From Candidatus Woesearchaeota archaeon (GTDB lineage: Archaea; Nanobdellota; Nanobdellia; Woesearchaeales; DSVV01): a stretch of 60,428 bases of DNA. The translations under genes were made by a program, and so were the position numbers. The notes under the pieces are model-generated. The model saw only the letters and a program-made list of their open reading frames with translations, did not search any database and was not told the DNA's origin. Position 1 is the first letter of the stretch. Every line of letters starts with the position of its first letter. Positions 34,956 through 43,609 of the stretch are shown piece after piece. Location of the stretch: the NCBI GenBank assembly GCA_016214075.1, contig JACRPI010000025.1, positions 1-60,428 on the forward strand, read 5' to 3'.

Positions 34956-35440
34956 TTCTTTTTGCTGTTTAATACGTTTCTCAAAAGCATTTTTTCTTTC
35001 AAAACTTTCTATTTTTGATTAAATGTTTTAAGTTGAATTTATTTAAGATATTTGAATTATCTCGACATCATATTGTTAAATTGTTTTTTATTGTCGTAAT
35101 AATTTAGTTAACTATAATTTAGAATGTTGTTTTTATTATATCTTATTTGATTCTACATTATCCGGACAAACTTCTTTAGAAAAAGAGAGTATTTTTTAGA
35201 GCAAATTTGCGCAAAGTCACAAAAAAGAGGAAAGCGAGTAATATTTCTCGAATGTTTTAAGCGCAAATCTAAGGAAAAGTGAGAGTTTGAGTTATTTTTT
35301 GACAAATTTTTCTTAAAAGAATTTTTTGCTTTCTTCAATTTTTTAGGCATTATGAAAAAATATACGCAAAGTGAGGGTTTTTGTGAGAATACGCTTTTGT
35401 TTTCCAAAAACATATAAATCAACAGGTTTCATTTCTTTTT
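34956..35440. other. AT-rich gene-free stretch
   Basis: I find no credible gene. The segment 35072-35120 (CGACATCATATTGTTAAAT ... GTCGTAATAATTTAGTT) resembles 28909-28965. An 89-codon minus frame at 35153-35422 has lysine/phenylalanine composition typical of AT-rich noise. AACATATAAATC at about 35409 is the TATA box for the next gene. Confidence 0.4.
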
Positions 35441-35890
35441 GTGACTTCAAAACAACTTCGCCACAAAGATATTGAGCCGTTGCTTGCTGCCTACAAGATT
35501 TCTGTTTCTAAACAAGATCACTTGGAATTGCGGAATGAAAAAGTTGTGTACATTAATCATCAGCCCGCATTTTTTTATTATGAAAACAAACTTGTGCCGA
35601 CACTGCATCATCTTTTGAAAGAATCATCGCTTTTGAAGAAGATAGTTGTTGATATGGGAGCTGTCAAATTTGTGGTAGGGGGCGCGGATATCATGCGGCC
35701 AGGGATTGTCTCTATCGAAAGTGAGATTTCCTCTGGTGATTTTGTTGTGGTTGTTGATGTGAACAATAAGAAACCACTCGCTGTGGGGATTGCACTGTTT
35801 GGTTCTTCTGAAATGCAAGAAATGAAAACAGGGAAAGTGATTAAGAATATTCATTATGTTGGCGATGATGTTTGGAAGAATGGAATGTAA
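35441..35890 (+). CDS. PUA-domain protein, MCT-1-like
   Basis: A 149-aa protein, starting at GTG 35441. An N-terminal DUF1947-like domain is followed by a PUA RNA-binding domain from about 70: VVDMGAVKFVVGGADIMRPGI and the closing GKVIKNIHYVGDDVWK. The eukaryotic homologue MCT-1 binds the 40S subunit and helps initiation and recycling. Archaeal copies are thought to act in translation or RNA modification. Confidence 0.85.
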   Translation: MTSKQLRHKDIEPLLAAYKISVSKQDHLELRNEKVVYINHQPAFFYYENKLVPTLHHLLKESSLLKKIVVDMGAVKFVVGGADIMRPGIVSIESEISSGDFVVVVDVNNKKPLAVGIALFGSSEMQEMKTGKVIKNIHYVGDDVWKNGM

Positions 35891-35903
35891 TTTTTTTCTC
35901 TTC

Positions 35904-36647
35904 TTATCTCATTTCAATTGGAGCATGCGTTACCGCACTCCTATAGTGCTCTCGCGCAAGTGCTGCGAAATTTTTCATGATTCTTGCAGTATAAGGACTT
36001 TCTGCAAAGGTTGCATTGGTTGCATCATACTCTGGGTAATATCCTAATCTAAAACGAACATCCGCAAGATCCATTTCTGGATGAAATTGAACCGCATACA
36101 CATGCTGTCCCATACGAAACGCTTGAACACGACATGTTGGATTTTGCGCAAGAAATTGCGCTCCTTTAGGGATTCTTTTTATCGCGTCGTAATGCCCTGT
36201 TTGCGCGCTAAATACTTTTGGCACTCCTCTATATAATGGATCACGCATCGCTGCATCTGTCAAAACAATAGCAACAGTTCCAACTTCTTTGCATTCTCCT
36301 TTTTGGTAAAATGGAACTTCATACGCATCCGCGAAAAGATGAAGACCAAGGCAAATGAATAAGGATGGAGTATCTGTTCGTACAATTTCTCTGATTAATC
36401 CTTCTGTGTGTTGCCTTGCTCTTTCAACTAACTCTCCTCCATCAGAAACATATAACTCTCCTGACCCTCCAAAGATGAATCCAGCATATTGATCGAGGGG
36501 GATTTTGGAACAGTCTCTTTCCAACGCATTGTAGGCGACAATATCTGCTAGTTCTCCTACTTTCTCTCTGCAATTTCTTTCTTCATCTGCTCTGACTACT
36601 CGAATTGTTCTGAATTGGAGCAATGCGATTGATGGAATGGCTGTCAT
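35904..36647 (-). CDS. Class-I glutamine amidotransferase-like protein
   Basis: A 247-aa protein with a GATase1 fold: nucleophile C99 in LFICLGLHLFA, and H189-P-E191 in QFHPEMD. The usual G-x-C-x-G-x-Q loop is altered to C-L-G-L-H. Free-standing proteins of this kind include GuaA-N relatives and peptidases of the GATase1 class; no synthetase partner gene is adjacent. ATG at 36647 is used over the TTG at 36650. Confidence 0.78.
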   Translation of the reverse strand: MTAIPSIALLQFRTIRVVRADEERNCREKVGELADIVAYNALERDCSKIPLDQYAGFIFGGSGELYVSDGGELVERARQHTEGLIREIVRTDTPSLFICLGLHLFADAYEVPFYQKGECKEVGTVAIVLTDAAMRDPLYRGVPKVFSAQTGHYDAIKRIPKGAQFLAQNPTCRVQAFRMGQHVYAVQFHPEMDLADVRFRLGYYPEYDATNATFAESPYTARIMKNFAALAREHYRSAVTHAPIEMR

Positions 36648-36737
36648 CAAATTTCGTTTATTTTTTCTTTTTTTAAAGGTGTTTGTTTTGGTTCTTTCTG
36701 TTAGATTCGAAGATATGTAGCGATTAATGTTCTATGA

Positions 36738-36836
36738 TCCGCCGCAGCTGGCGGCCTACGGACAAATTCTACGAGAATTTGTCCTACGGGGCACCCCGTA
36801 AGGGACAACCCCCTCCCCGTCGGCGCCAGCGGCGGA
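36738..36836. ncRNA. Branched inverted-repeat structure 1 of a palindromic run
   Basis: The outer stem TCCGCCGC (36738-36745) pairs with GCGGCGGA (36829-36836). Inside are GACAAATTCT/AGAATTTGTC (36761-36770 with 36774-36783) and TACGGGG/CCCCGTA (36785-36791 with 36794-36800). It is GC-rich against an AT-rich background. It may be a structured RNA or the remnant of a small element; transcription is unproven. No gene lies in 36648-37307. Confidence 0.4.
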
Positions 36837-36858
36837 TTTTGCTAGAAACCAAAAAATA

Positions 36859-36966
36859 GCAACATGGCCAGACGGAGCGAACGAGGTTGCCTTACGCAGT
36901 GAGGTGTTCTCGTTCGCGAAGTAGGGCTTGGAACGAAGTGACAAGACCGTCTGTGCCATTGTTGTC
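36859..36966. repeat. Family 2 hairpin element, copy 1
   Basis: The ends ACATGGCCAGACGG (36862-36875) and CCGTCTGTGCCATTGTTG (36947-36964) pair with one bulge. Inside, GCGAACGAG pairs with CTCGTTCGC (36877-36917 region), followed by GAAGTAGGGC. The reverse strand of 59283-59409 has the same ends and the same GAAGTAGG word after a stem of different sequence. Confidence 0.7.
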
Positions 36967-36976
36967 GTTATGAAAA

Positions 36977-37184
36977 ATCGGCGCAAAACCTTGCACTATT
37001 TCAAATCTGCGATTTGTAATATGCTCAAAACTCGTTTTGCGCATTTAGTGCGAGGATGTAGCGCCGAGATTCCGCAAGCGCCGATTTTACATCCCACGGA
37101 AGCGCCACCACTCGTTTGCGAACCGTAAAACCTCGCTCTTTAGAGCGAGGATAGGTGAGCAATAACGTAAGTGGCGCTTCCGTG
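36977..37184. ncRNA. Branched inverted-repeat structures 3 and 4
   Basis: Structure 3: ATCGGCGC (36977-36984) with GCGCCGAT (37078-37085), enclosing GCGCAAAAC/GTTTTGCGC (36981-36989 with 37034-37042). These overlapping pairings could be alternative folds. Structure 4: CACGGAAGCGCCAC (37095-37108) with GTGGCGCTTCCGTG (37171-37184), a perfect 14-bp stem, enclosing CCTCGCTC/GAGCGAGG (37131-37138 with 37143-37150). No coding frame here is convincing. Confidence 0.4.
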
Positions 37185-37307
37185 TTATTTTTTGCTTAAC
37201 CCTCAAAATATCATTTCGTATCTCTTGTCTTTATCCAAAACTTTATATATTCGGAGAGCGATAAAATTGTTATTCAGTATCATAATAATAAAATCTGAGG
37301 TGGAAGT

Positions 37308-37667
37308 ATGGGAATGAGAAGAGTTGGAACAGCATTTTTTACAGTTGGATTAGTATTAGCAGTCCTTATGGGCGCATTGAGTGATCTTTTTATCATGCCA
37401 GTTATTACCGCATTCTTTTGGGTGCTTTTTGTCTTTGGATTGATTGCAGGTTTCTTGAATACAGCAAAAGAAGATGCTGAAGATGTTTTGTACACCGCAG
37501 CGGTTGTCCTTCTTGCTTGCATAGCGGCATCAGAACTCGGTCGAGTTTCTCCAAATCTGTTTGGTAACTTTGTTGTCGGCGCGGCAAAAGGCGTTATCGC
37601 ATTCATCTTCCCAGCAGCACTCATCGTTGGCGCAAAACGAATTTGGGATTTGGGGACAGGATTTTAG
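37308..37667 (+). CDS. Small membrane protein, four helices
   Basis: A 119-aa protein that is nearly all hydrophobic, with about four membrane helices and short loops containing TAKEDAEDV. GAGGTGGAAG ends 2 nt before the ATG and CTTTATATATTC near 37242 is the promoter. Function unknown; similar short proteins are common in DPANN genomes. Confidence 0.7.
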   Translation: MGMRRVGTAFFTVGLVLAVLMGALSDLFIMPVITAFFWVLFVFGLIAGFLNTAKEDAEDVLYTAAVVLLACIAASELGRVSPNLFGNFVVGAAKGVIAFIFPAALIVGAKRIWDLGTGF

Positions 37668-37744
37668 ATGAAGTCTTTTCTCTTTCTTTTTTCTTTTCTT
37701 CTTAACGATAAATATATAAGAATCTTCATCCCATACTTATTTAC

Positions 37745-37984
37745 ATGAGCAAAAAAGAATCAACGCACTTAGCGCATGTGCGTACGCATCTTGCCAATGA
37801 GCGAACATTTCTTTCTTACATTAGAACCGCGCTCGCGTTCATCGCAGCGGGCTTGGCAATCATACGTTTTTTACCTACGCACTTTATAGATGCGTTACTG
37901 CTTATTGCTTTAGGTCTGAGCTTCCTTCTTTTTGGCTTATGGCGTTATGGAAAATATAAACAACACATTAATCATATTCATTGA
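37745..37984 (+). CDS. DUF202 family membrane protein
   Basis: A 79-aa protein: the DUF202 phrase HLANERTFLSYIRTALAFIAAGLA, then a second helix FIDALLLIALGLSFLLFGLWRY. The family has two to three helices and is linked in yeast to the VTC polyphosphate complex as a fused domain. Function in archaea is unknown. AAATATATAAG near 37710 is the promoter. Confidence 0.88.
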   Translation: MSKKESTHLAHVRTHLANERTFLSYIRTALAFIAAGLAIIRFLPTHFIDALLLIALGLSFLLFGLWRYGKYKQHINHIH

Positions 37985-37992
37985 ATTCTTCA

Positions 37993-38604
37993 TTAATAAT
38001 TCATAAACGTTATTTCTGCCTTTGCCATGTTTTTATTGAACTCATGCTCTGGCTTTTTTGCTTTTACTCTATAAATTAACGTGTCCATTCCGTTCCAGAA
38101 CAAGAACCAGCCTGCAGGTTCAAGAAGGATAATTAAAAAATTAGTTAGAATCTTCTCAACCCCACGCGAAAGGAGGATTGTCGCAATGATCATAAGGAAG
38201 ATACCAATTCCCGTAAATCGTATTCCATGCATAATCAGTTCTTTTCTTTCCTGTTTGACTATATTCATTTTATGGTGGAAATATTCTTGCAGTCGTTTTT
38301 TAATGATTGCTTCCTGCTGCGCGCTTCTTATCCTTGTTGGAACAAGAAAGCGGATTTCTATCTTTCCTGTTTTTTTACTTCTCATCGCTTTCACAAGTTC
38401 ATTAAGAAAGTCGTCAGAGATTGCTCGTTGACTGTATGGTCGCGGATCAAAATCTGAGAAAATATCGTCATATGTGTCAATCCAAAGGCTGATTTCTGAA
38501 AGTTTGAGGAGCTTTTCTTTTTCTTCGCCCGCGAGCGTGCTTTGTACTTCACGTTTTGGTTTTTGTTTTTCTTCAGTTATTTTTTCTTGTTTTTGTTCGG
38601 GCAT
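37993..38604 (-). CDS. Conserved two-helix membrane protein
   Basis: A 203-aa protein. A charged N-terminal half has the phrase FSDFDPRPYSQRAISDDFLNE, which I associate with a family of uncharacterised proteins shared by bacteria and archaea. Two membrane helices follow at about 128-145 and 152-175. Both ends face the cytoplasm by charge. Role unknown. Confidence 0.65.
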   Translation of the reverse strand: MPEQKQEKITEEKQKPKREVQSTLAGEEKEKLLKLSEISLWIDTYDDIFSDFDPRPYSQRAISDDFLNELVKAMRSKKTGKIEIRFLVPTRIRSAQQEAIIKKRLQEYFHHKMNIVKQERKELIMHGIRFTGIGIFLMIIATILLSRGVEKILTNFLIILLEPAGWFLFWNGMDTLIYRVKAKKPEHEFNKNMAKAEITFMNY

Positions 38605-38664
38605 GTACTTTTTAGAGGAGTTCTTGTTTTTAAGTCTTTAGTTTTTCTCTAGAAGGAGCTTAGA

Positions 38665-39045
38665 TTACTTCTTTTCAACAAATTCCAACGAACAGGAATT
38701 AATGCAATATCGTTTCCCACTTTTTGCTGGACCATCATCGAAAACATGACCAAGATGTCCGCCACACTTTTTACAGGTGACTTCGATTCTACGCATGCCA
38801 TGGCTGTTGTCTTCTGTGAGGTTTATATTTTCTTTATTCTGGGGATCGGAAAAACTCGGCCAGCCTGTGCCGCTGTCGAATTTGGTGTCTGACGCAAAGA
38901 GTTCCGCGCCGCAGTCTGCGCATTTGTACATTCCTTTCTTTTTGTTATCCCAATATTCTCCCGTGAACGCAGGTTCTGTGCCTTTTTCTCTGAGAACGTG
39001 ATATTGTTCTGGCGTGAGTTTTTTTTGACTTTGTTGTTTTGTCAT
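38665..39045 (-). CDS. msrB: Methionine-R-sulfoxide reductase B
   Basis: A 126-aa enzyme that repairs the R form of methionine sulfoxide. Zinc pairs CADC and CKKC, the segment DSGTGWPSF, and the catalytic cysteine in [11 protein letters not shown] are all present. ATG 39045 sits 1 nt after the stop of the Fur-like gene, so the two form an operon. Longer versions would overlap that gene for 66 nt and are not preferred. Probably under the control of the regulator it follows. Confidence 0.93.
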   Translation of the reverse strand: MTKQQSQKKLTPEQYHVLREKGTEPAFTGEYWDNKKKGMYKCADCGAELFASDTKFDSGTGWPSFSDPQNKENINLTEDNSHGMRRIEVTCKKCGGHLGHVFDDGPAKSGKRYCINSCSLEFVEKK

Positions 39046-39046
39046 G

Positions 39047-39472
39047 TTATCTTCTACATTTCTGACATAATCCTGTTGCTTCAAGTTTGATCTGGGAGAC
39101 AGAATATCCATACTTTTTTGCGATCTGTTTTTTCATTTCATCTATTTTTTCCCACAAAAAGTCAATCACCGCGCCGCACTTGCCGCAGATTAAATGGTGG
39201 TGCACTCCTTTTTCTGTTGTTTCATAATGATGGTGCTCTTCTTCCAAATGCAATTCATGCACAATGCCCGCTTTTTTGAACTCATGCAGCGTTCTGTAGA
39301 TGGTGGAAAGATTAATTTTTGGATCTTTTTTTCTTGCAAGCGCGTAGAGCTCATCGACATGAAGATGTCCAGGATTTTGCTGTATGATTTCAAATAAAAG
39401 AATACGTTGCGGGGTGAGCCGTTCGACACCTAGCTTTTTTTTGATTTCCGCCGCTTGTTGTTTATTGATCAT
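39047..39472 (-). CDS. Fur/PerR-family metalloregulator
   Basis: A 141-aa protein. The winged helix (about 15-85, [24 protein letters not shown] ... [17 protein letters not shown]) is followed by a His-rich metal site ([24 protein letters not shown]) and a second zinc pair CQKC at the end. Fur-type repressors sense iron, zinc or peroxide. Linkage to msrB favours a PerR-like oxidative role. The start at 39472 (MINKQQ) avoids overlap with lonB, which ends at 39496. Confidence 0.9.
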   Translation of the reverse strand: MINKQQAAEIKKKLGVERLTPQRILLFEIIQQNPGHLHVDELYALARKKDPKINLSTIYRTLHEFKKAGIVHELHLEEEHHHYETTEKGVHHHLICGKCGAVIDFLWEKIDEMKKQIAKKYGYSVSQIKLEATGLCQKCRR

Positions 39473-39495
39473 GTTGCTTTGTTTTTTTTGCTTGC

Positions 39496-41376
39496 TTACT
39501 TTTTCATTTGCTTGAGTTTTTTCAGAATTTTCTCGTTTCCTTTCCAATCGAGTGCTTCTTTGACGACATCATAGACACAGACGACCGGAACAATTTGCAC
39601 TTTTTCAAGGTCTGTTTTGTCCAAGCGAATATCTTTGAGATTTGCTACTGGAACAAGGACTTTCTTTATGCCACACTCTACTGCCGCATGAACTTTTTCA
39701 GAAATTCCGTCGACAGGAAGCGCGTCTCCGCGAACAGATAACCCTCCTGTAATCGCGACATCTTGTTTGACAGGAATATACTGCATTGTTGAGATGAGCG
39801 CTGTCGCAATCGCAAGCGATGACGTGTCGCTTCCAGAAATCTTATACGCAGTGAGAAACTGGACATAATAGATGTATTTTTGTTTTGTGCCGAAGAACAT
39901 TTCGAGGACCGCAAGAACGTTTTGTGTTGCCTGCTTTGTGCTCTCGCTCACATCTCCTGTGACACGAATTGTTGACGCTTCTGTTGTTGGCGTTGCCTGC
40001 GTTTCAATAGGCAGAACAATGCCAGAAACGCCTTCCTGCGATCCTGTTGTCGCAAGACAATTGACACGACCTTTGCTTGTTCCTTTTGTGAGAATAATTT
40101 CATACGATTTTCTGTCCTCTATTTCTTTATCCGCGATTTGATGCTCGAGTGTTCTCGAGATGTCATACGCCGCGGTGACGTGTTTTTTTGTGACCAGTTG
40201 TGCGTGCTCCGCAACTGCGATGTCTCCTGCTGCTCTGATCAAACCACCGAGGTCTCTGAGTTTTAAGGTGAGGTATCCATTCTTGTTCGCTCGTCTTCTC
40301 GCTTCTTCTATGATTTCAAGCACCGCCTCTTTATTGAAATGAGGAATTTTTTTGTCTTTGACAATTTCCTGCGCGACGAATCGCGCGAGCTTCATTCTGT
40401 TTTCTACACTATCTGCCATGCGTTCATTCATGAACACTTCATAACCATAGCCACGAATTCTGCTTCTCAACGCAGGATGCATGTCCCTGATATTATCCAT
40501 GTTTCCCGCAGCGACCAAAATAAATCCGCACGAAACAAGATCTGTGCGCACCATCGCGCCCGCTGAAAATTCGCTTTGTCCTGTTATAGGATATTTTCCT
40601 TCCTGTAATGCGGTGAGAAGTTCTTGTTGCGTGTCTATCTTTAATGTTCCTATTTCATCAATGAACAAAACCCCTTGGTGTGCTTTGTGAATTAATCCCG
40701 CGACTACTCGTTCATGCGCAGGTGTTCCTAATCCCCCTGATTGATATGGATCGTGAAGAATGTCTCCCAAGAGCGCTCCTGCGTGCGCTCCTGTCCCGTC
40801 GAAAAAAGGAACTTGTTCTCGCTGGCTGTTGTCCACCAAGAGTTTTGGCGGCGCGCTTTCTCCTGTTTTTTCTGTTGTTTTCATTCCAAAGAAGAGGAAC
40901 GCGAGGAGAAGCATGGACGTGATGAGTGAGGCAGCGAAAATAATCGCGCCCACTGTGTAGCCATGCAATGTGCCAAAATAATATAATGTCCACCACGGAA
41001 AAATAATGCCCATGATCGCAACGAAGATCAAGAAGAATTTTTTCCCTGTAAAGAATTCCTGTTTTCTCGCGATTGTTTTTTCGACAATCTCTTTTCCTTT
41101 TCCCGCAGCGACTGCTTTTATTATTGGATGATGCGTGTCTGCTGTGTTCGCATACGCAAGAATGTCATTGAGATTTTCTTTTGGCAATAATTCCGCGAGC
41201 GCCATTCCTAACAAGGATTTTCCTGTCCCTGGTTCTCCTATTAAGAGGACGTGTCGCTTCTGTTGGCTTGCTTTTTTTATGACTTCAACTGCTTGTTCCT
41301 GACCAATGACTTGATCAACTACTCGCTTTGGTATTTCTATGTCCGCTGTTGATTCAAAGGAAAATTCATTCTGCAT
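39496..41376 (-). CDS. lonB: Archaeal membrane-bound Lon protease
   Basis: A 626-aa LonB: AAA+ domain with Walker A GEPGTGKS (47-54), an insertion containing two membrane helices (about 113-165), Walker B GVLFIDEIGTL, then the Ser-Lys protease domain with the active serine in GSDTSSLA and lysine in ECGIKKVLVP. It degrades misfolded and membrane proteins from the cytoplasmic face and is typical of archaea. It lies 23 nt upstream of the Fur gene on the same strand, so the three genes may share a stress-linked transcript. Confidence 0.95.
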   Translation of the reverse strand: MQNEFSFESTADIEIPKRVVDQVIGQEQAVEVIKKASQQKRHVLLIGEPGTGKSLLGMALAELLPKENLNDILAYANTADTHHPIIKAVAAGKGKEIVEKTIARKQEFFTGKKFFLIFVAIMGIIFPWWTLYYFGTLHGYTVGAIIFAASLITSMLLLAFLFFGMKTTEKTGESAPPKLLVDNSQREQVPFFDGTGAHAGALLGDILHDPYQSGGLGTPAHERVVAGLIHKAHQGVLFIDEIGTLKIDTQQELLTALQEGKYPITGQSEFSAGAMVRTDLVSCGFILVAAGNMDNIRDMHPALRSRIRGYGYEVFMNERMADSVENRMKLARFVAQEIVKDKKIPHFNKEAVLEIIEEARRRANKNGYLTLKLRDLGGLIRAAGDIAVAEHAQLVTKKHVTAAYDISRTLEHQIADKEIEDRKSYEIILTKGTSKGRVNCLATTGSQEGVSGIVLPIETQATPTTEASTIRVTGDVSESTKQATQNVLAVLEMFFGTKQKYIYYVQFLTAYKISGSDTSSLAIATALISTMQYIPVKQDVAITGGLSVRGDALPVDGISEKVHAAVECGIKKVLVPVANLKDIRLDKTDLEKVQIVPVVCVYDVVKEALDWKGNEKILKKLKQMKK

Positions 41377-41416
41377 GAAGTAAATTAATCACTGGATGTT
41401 AATAAATGTTGCCTTA

Positions 41417-41477
41417 TTGCAAAACTATTGCAACAAAGCTTTATATAGGAGTTATTCTTACTGCAAATAATTGGCAA
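41417..41477 (+). promoter_or_regulatory. Promoter flanked by two TTGCAA-type dyads
   Basis: CTTTATATAG at 41439-41448 is a strong TATA box. TTGCAAAACTATTGCAA (41417-41433) sits just upstream and TGCAAATAATTGGCAA (41462-41477) covers the expected start of transcription. Paired dyads on both sides of an archaeal TATA box are typical for a repressor operator. The gene downstream carries metal-binding features, which suggests a metal-responsive regulator. Confidence 0.5.
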
Positions 41478-41533
41478 TAAGATTAGTTGTTTTTAGAATT
41501 GAGAATGTTTTAAGAATTGAGGAGGCAAAACAC

Positions 41534-42640
41534 ATGAGACAGTTTATTTCAACAGTATTAATTGTTTTTTTGTTGCTCATAAGCAGTGTTGCGGCAGAGT
41601 ACACTATAGATCTTTCCACAACTCCTGAGCAGATTACTGCGCGGGATAATCCATTTGCCCACTACGATGATTTGGGCGCATTACCCCAGCTTACTGTCGC
41701 AGTTTTGGATAGTTCTGGTATGGCTGTTCAAGACATGACGATCACTGTAACGGTGACGCATGTTGACAATCTTATTTTACCTTCTGGATTTCCATGGGTT
41801 CAAGGAAAGGAATTACTTTCTATTACTTCTTACGAAGAAGATGGTGTTTTAACCGTAGAAGGTTTATTATTCCCCCTTCGCGGAGCGTATACTGTCGATG
41901 TCACTGTTCTTGACAGCACTGCTAATCAACGGAAAGAACAATTTACCATCTCTGTTGCTGAACCATTCAGCCAATCAACACTTAACGGGATTATCTTTGT
42001 TGCTGTGCTTACTGTATTTGGATTCATTGTCGGTCTTGTCTTTGGAAAAGATCTTTTGAACGCAAAGAAAGCACAAGGAAAAGGATTTGGCATGTTTATG
42101 TTGCTTGTTCTGCTTGCAGTTCCATTCGCGTTTGCGCACAGTGACGCGGAAATTGAAGAAACAGGCATTGTGCATTATGAAGATGAACAAGTTACTTTTT
42201 ACACAAACCCTGAAGTTCCTGACATTGGAACAAAGACACAGTTTACTATTGAAGCAAAAGATGAAAACGGGATGCCTGTTGATAACGCGGTGCTGCACGT
42301 TGAACTCGCGAACGAAGAAGAAGGATTTGTTGTTTTAGATACTGACATCTTTTCTCAAACGGGTGTCTTTACTTTCCAGTATGGTATTTTTGATGGCGCT
42401 CCGCACATTGCGAGCATCACGATTTCGCCGACAGAAGCATCTTCCACGCAGTTTGCAGTCATTGAACGAGAGTATCCATTCGCAGGAGAAGCGCATAGTC
42501 CACCAATTACGGCGAAGCTTATCGCGACATTTGTGATGCTTTTAGCGATGCTTGTTGGATTTGGACTCGGTGTTCTTGTTCGAAAAATGAGTATGAAAAA
42601 CTGTGCTGATGGCACATGTTCAGGTGATCACGATGAATAA
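41534..42640 (+). CDS. Secreted/membrane beta-sandwich protein with metal-binding tail
   Basis: A 368-aa protein. The start at 41534 has a GGAGG site 9 nt upstream and begins a clean signal peptide (MRQFISTVLIVFLLLISSVAAE). Two Ig/YtkA-like beta domains (about 25-145 and 195-310) are separated by a membrane helix (about 150-170) and an internal signal-like helix ending FAFAHSD. A final helix is followed by CADGTCSGDHDE, a likely metal ligand set. It overlaps the CbtB-like gene by 8 nt. Probably part of a metal uptake or handling system; family assignment is weak. Confidence 0.62.
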   Translation: MRQFISTVLIVFLLLISSVAAEYTIDLSTTPEQITARDNPFAHYDDLGALPQLTVAVLDSSGMAVQDMTITVTVTHVDNLILPSGFPWVQGKELLSITSYEEDGVLTVEGLLFPLRGAYTVDVTVLDSTANQRKEQFTISVAEPFSQSTLNGIIFVAVLTVFGFIVGLVFGKDLLNAKKAQGKGFGMFMLLVLLAVPFAFAHSDAEIEETGIVHYEDEQVTFYTNPEVPDIGTKTQFTIEAKDENGMPVDNAVLHVELANEEEGFVVLDTDIFSQTGVFTFQYGIFDGAPHIASITISPTEASSTQFAVIEREYPFAGEAHSPPITAKLIATFVMLLAMLVGFGLGVLVRKMSMKNCADGTCSGDHDE

Positions 42641-42818
42641 AGAAAAATACGTCAATGTTTTTGGCTATCAAGTCAAATTACGCGCTGTAACAATGGTCGC
42701 GATTATCTTTGTTTTGGCATTGTTGTTTTGTTGGTTGTTGCTTTTTAGTCCATGGCCGGCAATCCACGATCCAACACACTGGATTAGACATAGTTTAGGA
42801 TTCGTTCCTTGTCATTAG
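42633..42818 (+). CDS. CbtB-like cobalt transporter subunit
   Basis: A 61-aa protein: one membrane helix (about 17-37) followed by IHDPTHWIRHSLGFVPCH. This matches the CbtB C-terminal signature HD-x2-H-x2-RH-x-LGF-PCH, in which histidines and cysteine bind the metal. CbtB normally works with CbtA, which is not in this window. It overlaps the upstream gene by 8 nt, so its expression is coupled. Confidence 0.65.
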   Translation: MNKEKYVNVFGYQVKLRAVTMVAIIFVLALLFCWLLLFSPWPAIHDPTHWIRHSLGFVPCH

Positions 42819-42861
42819 GTTTTTTGTTTTCTTTTTTTCTTATTTCTCTTTTTGTCCTTTC

Positions 42862-43464
42862 TTATGCTTTAAACTTCAACGGATAAAATGGATTCAGCGG
42901 ATTCGCTCTATTCTTCTCATCAAATATTTCTTGAGAAAAAGAAACTTCTTTTGTTTCTTTGAAGAGGAGAATTGTCGCGGTCAGCATAATATTGCCAAGC
43001 ATGAGATGCGATTTGTATTTTACTGCCTGTTCTTTGACTATCATTGCTTCAATCTCTTTCTTCTTTTGCTCGTACTCTTTCATGAGATTGTTCAATGATT
43101 TATTCTCGCTCTCTTCTGTTTTCCAGTCTTTCTTTTGGATAGCTTGTTCGTAGCTGCTGAGCCAGCTGTCCAGTCGCTTCATGAGATGTTCTACTTCTTG
43201 CAATTTGTGGTATATGTCTTTGTTTTGGAATAATAAGAAGAATAAGCGAATGTTCATTGTTCGTAGACTATTTTTATTGCCTTCTCGTATTTTTGCGCAG
43301 TAGCGAAGCTGGCCGTCGATTGTCTCTTGTATTCTTTCTTCTTTATTTTCCTGCTTTTGTTTCTTTTCTAAGAGCGCTTTCTTTTGCTTGTCCAACTGCT
43401 CTTTTCTTTTTCTTTGGCTTTTGCTGCCATCAAAGATTTGCTTGAGGGTTTGTTGATAGTCCAT
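42862..43464 (-). CDS. Coiled-coil protein of unknown function
   Basis: A 200-aa, lysine/glutamate-rich protein with long coiled-coil stretches (about 20-60 and 85-145) and no membrane helix clear enough to call. Composition is unlike its neighbours. I recognise no family. Confidence 0.55.
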   Translation of the reverse strand: MDYQQTLKQIFDGSKSQRKRKEQLDKQKKALLEKKQKQENKEERIQETIDGQLRYCAKIREGNKNSLRTMNIRLFFLLFQNKDIYHKLQEVEHLMKRLDSWLSSYEQAIQKKDWKTEESENKSLNNLMKEYEQKKKEIEAMIVKEQAVKYKSHLMLGNIMLTATILLFKETKEVSFSQEIFDEKNRANPLNPFYPLKFKA

Positions 43465-43546
43465 TTTAGTTCTATTTCATTTGCTTTTTTTATTTGATTA
43501 CTTATTTATACCATTATTTTAATAAATAATTACATGCGTTTGTGTA

Positions 43547-43609
43547 ATAGGTCTTTGCTGAGCGATTCTTTCTGCAGCTTGTGTGTATCTTGTCTAAAGG
43601 AAGACCTAT
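43547..43609. repeat. Inverted repeat at the end of the SprT-like gene
   Basis: ATAGGTCTT (43547-43555) and AAGACCTAT (43601-43609) form a perfect 9-bp stem around 45 nt. The right arm overlaps the last codon and stop of the minus-strand protease gene, so it may form in its 3' end and shape termination or stability. Confidence 0.4.

Noticed and set aside
35153-35422. 89-codon minus-strand frame
   Set aside because: Lys/Phe/Ser-rich composition typical of AT-rich noise and no promoter or ribosome site.
36756-37128. Two overlapping frames (76 and 66 codons) in the palindromic gap
   Set aside because: Both cross the nested hairpins, and no recognisable protein feature is present.
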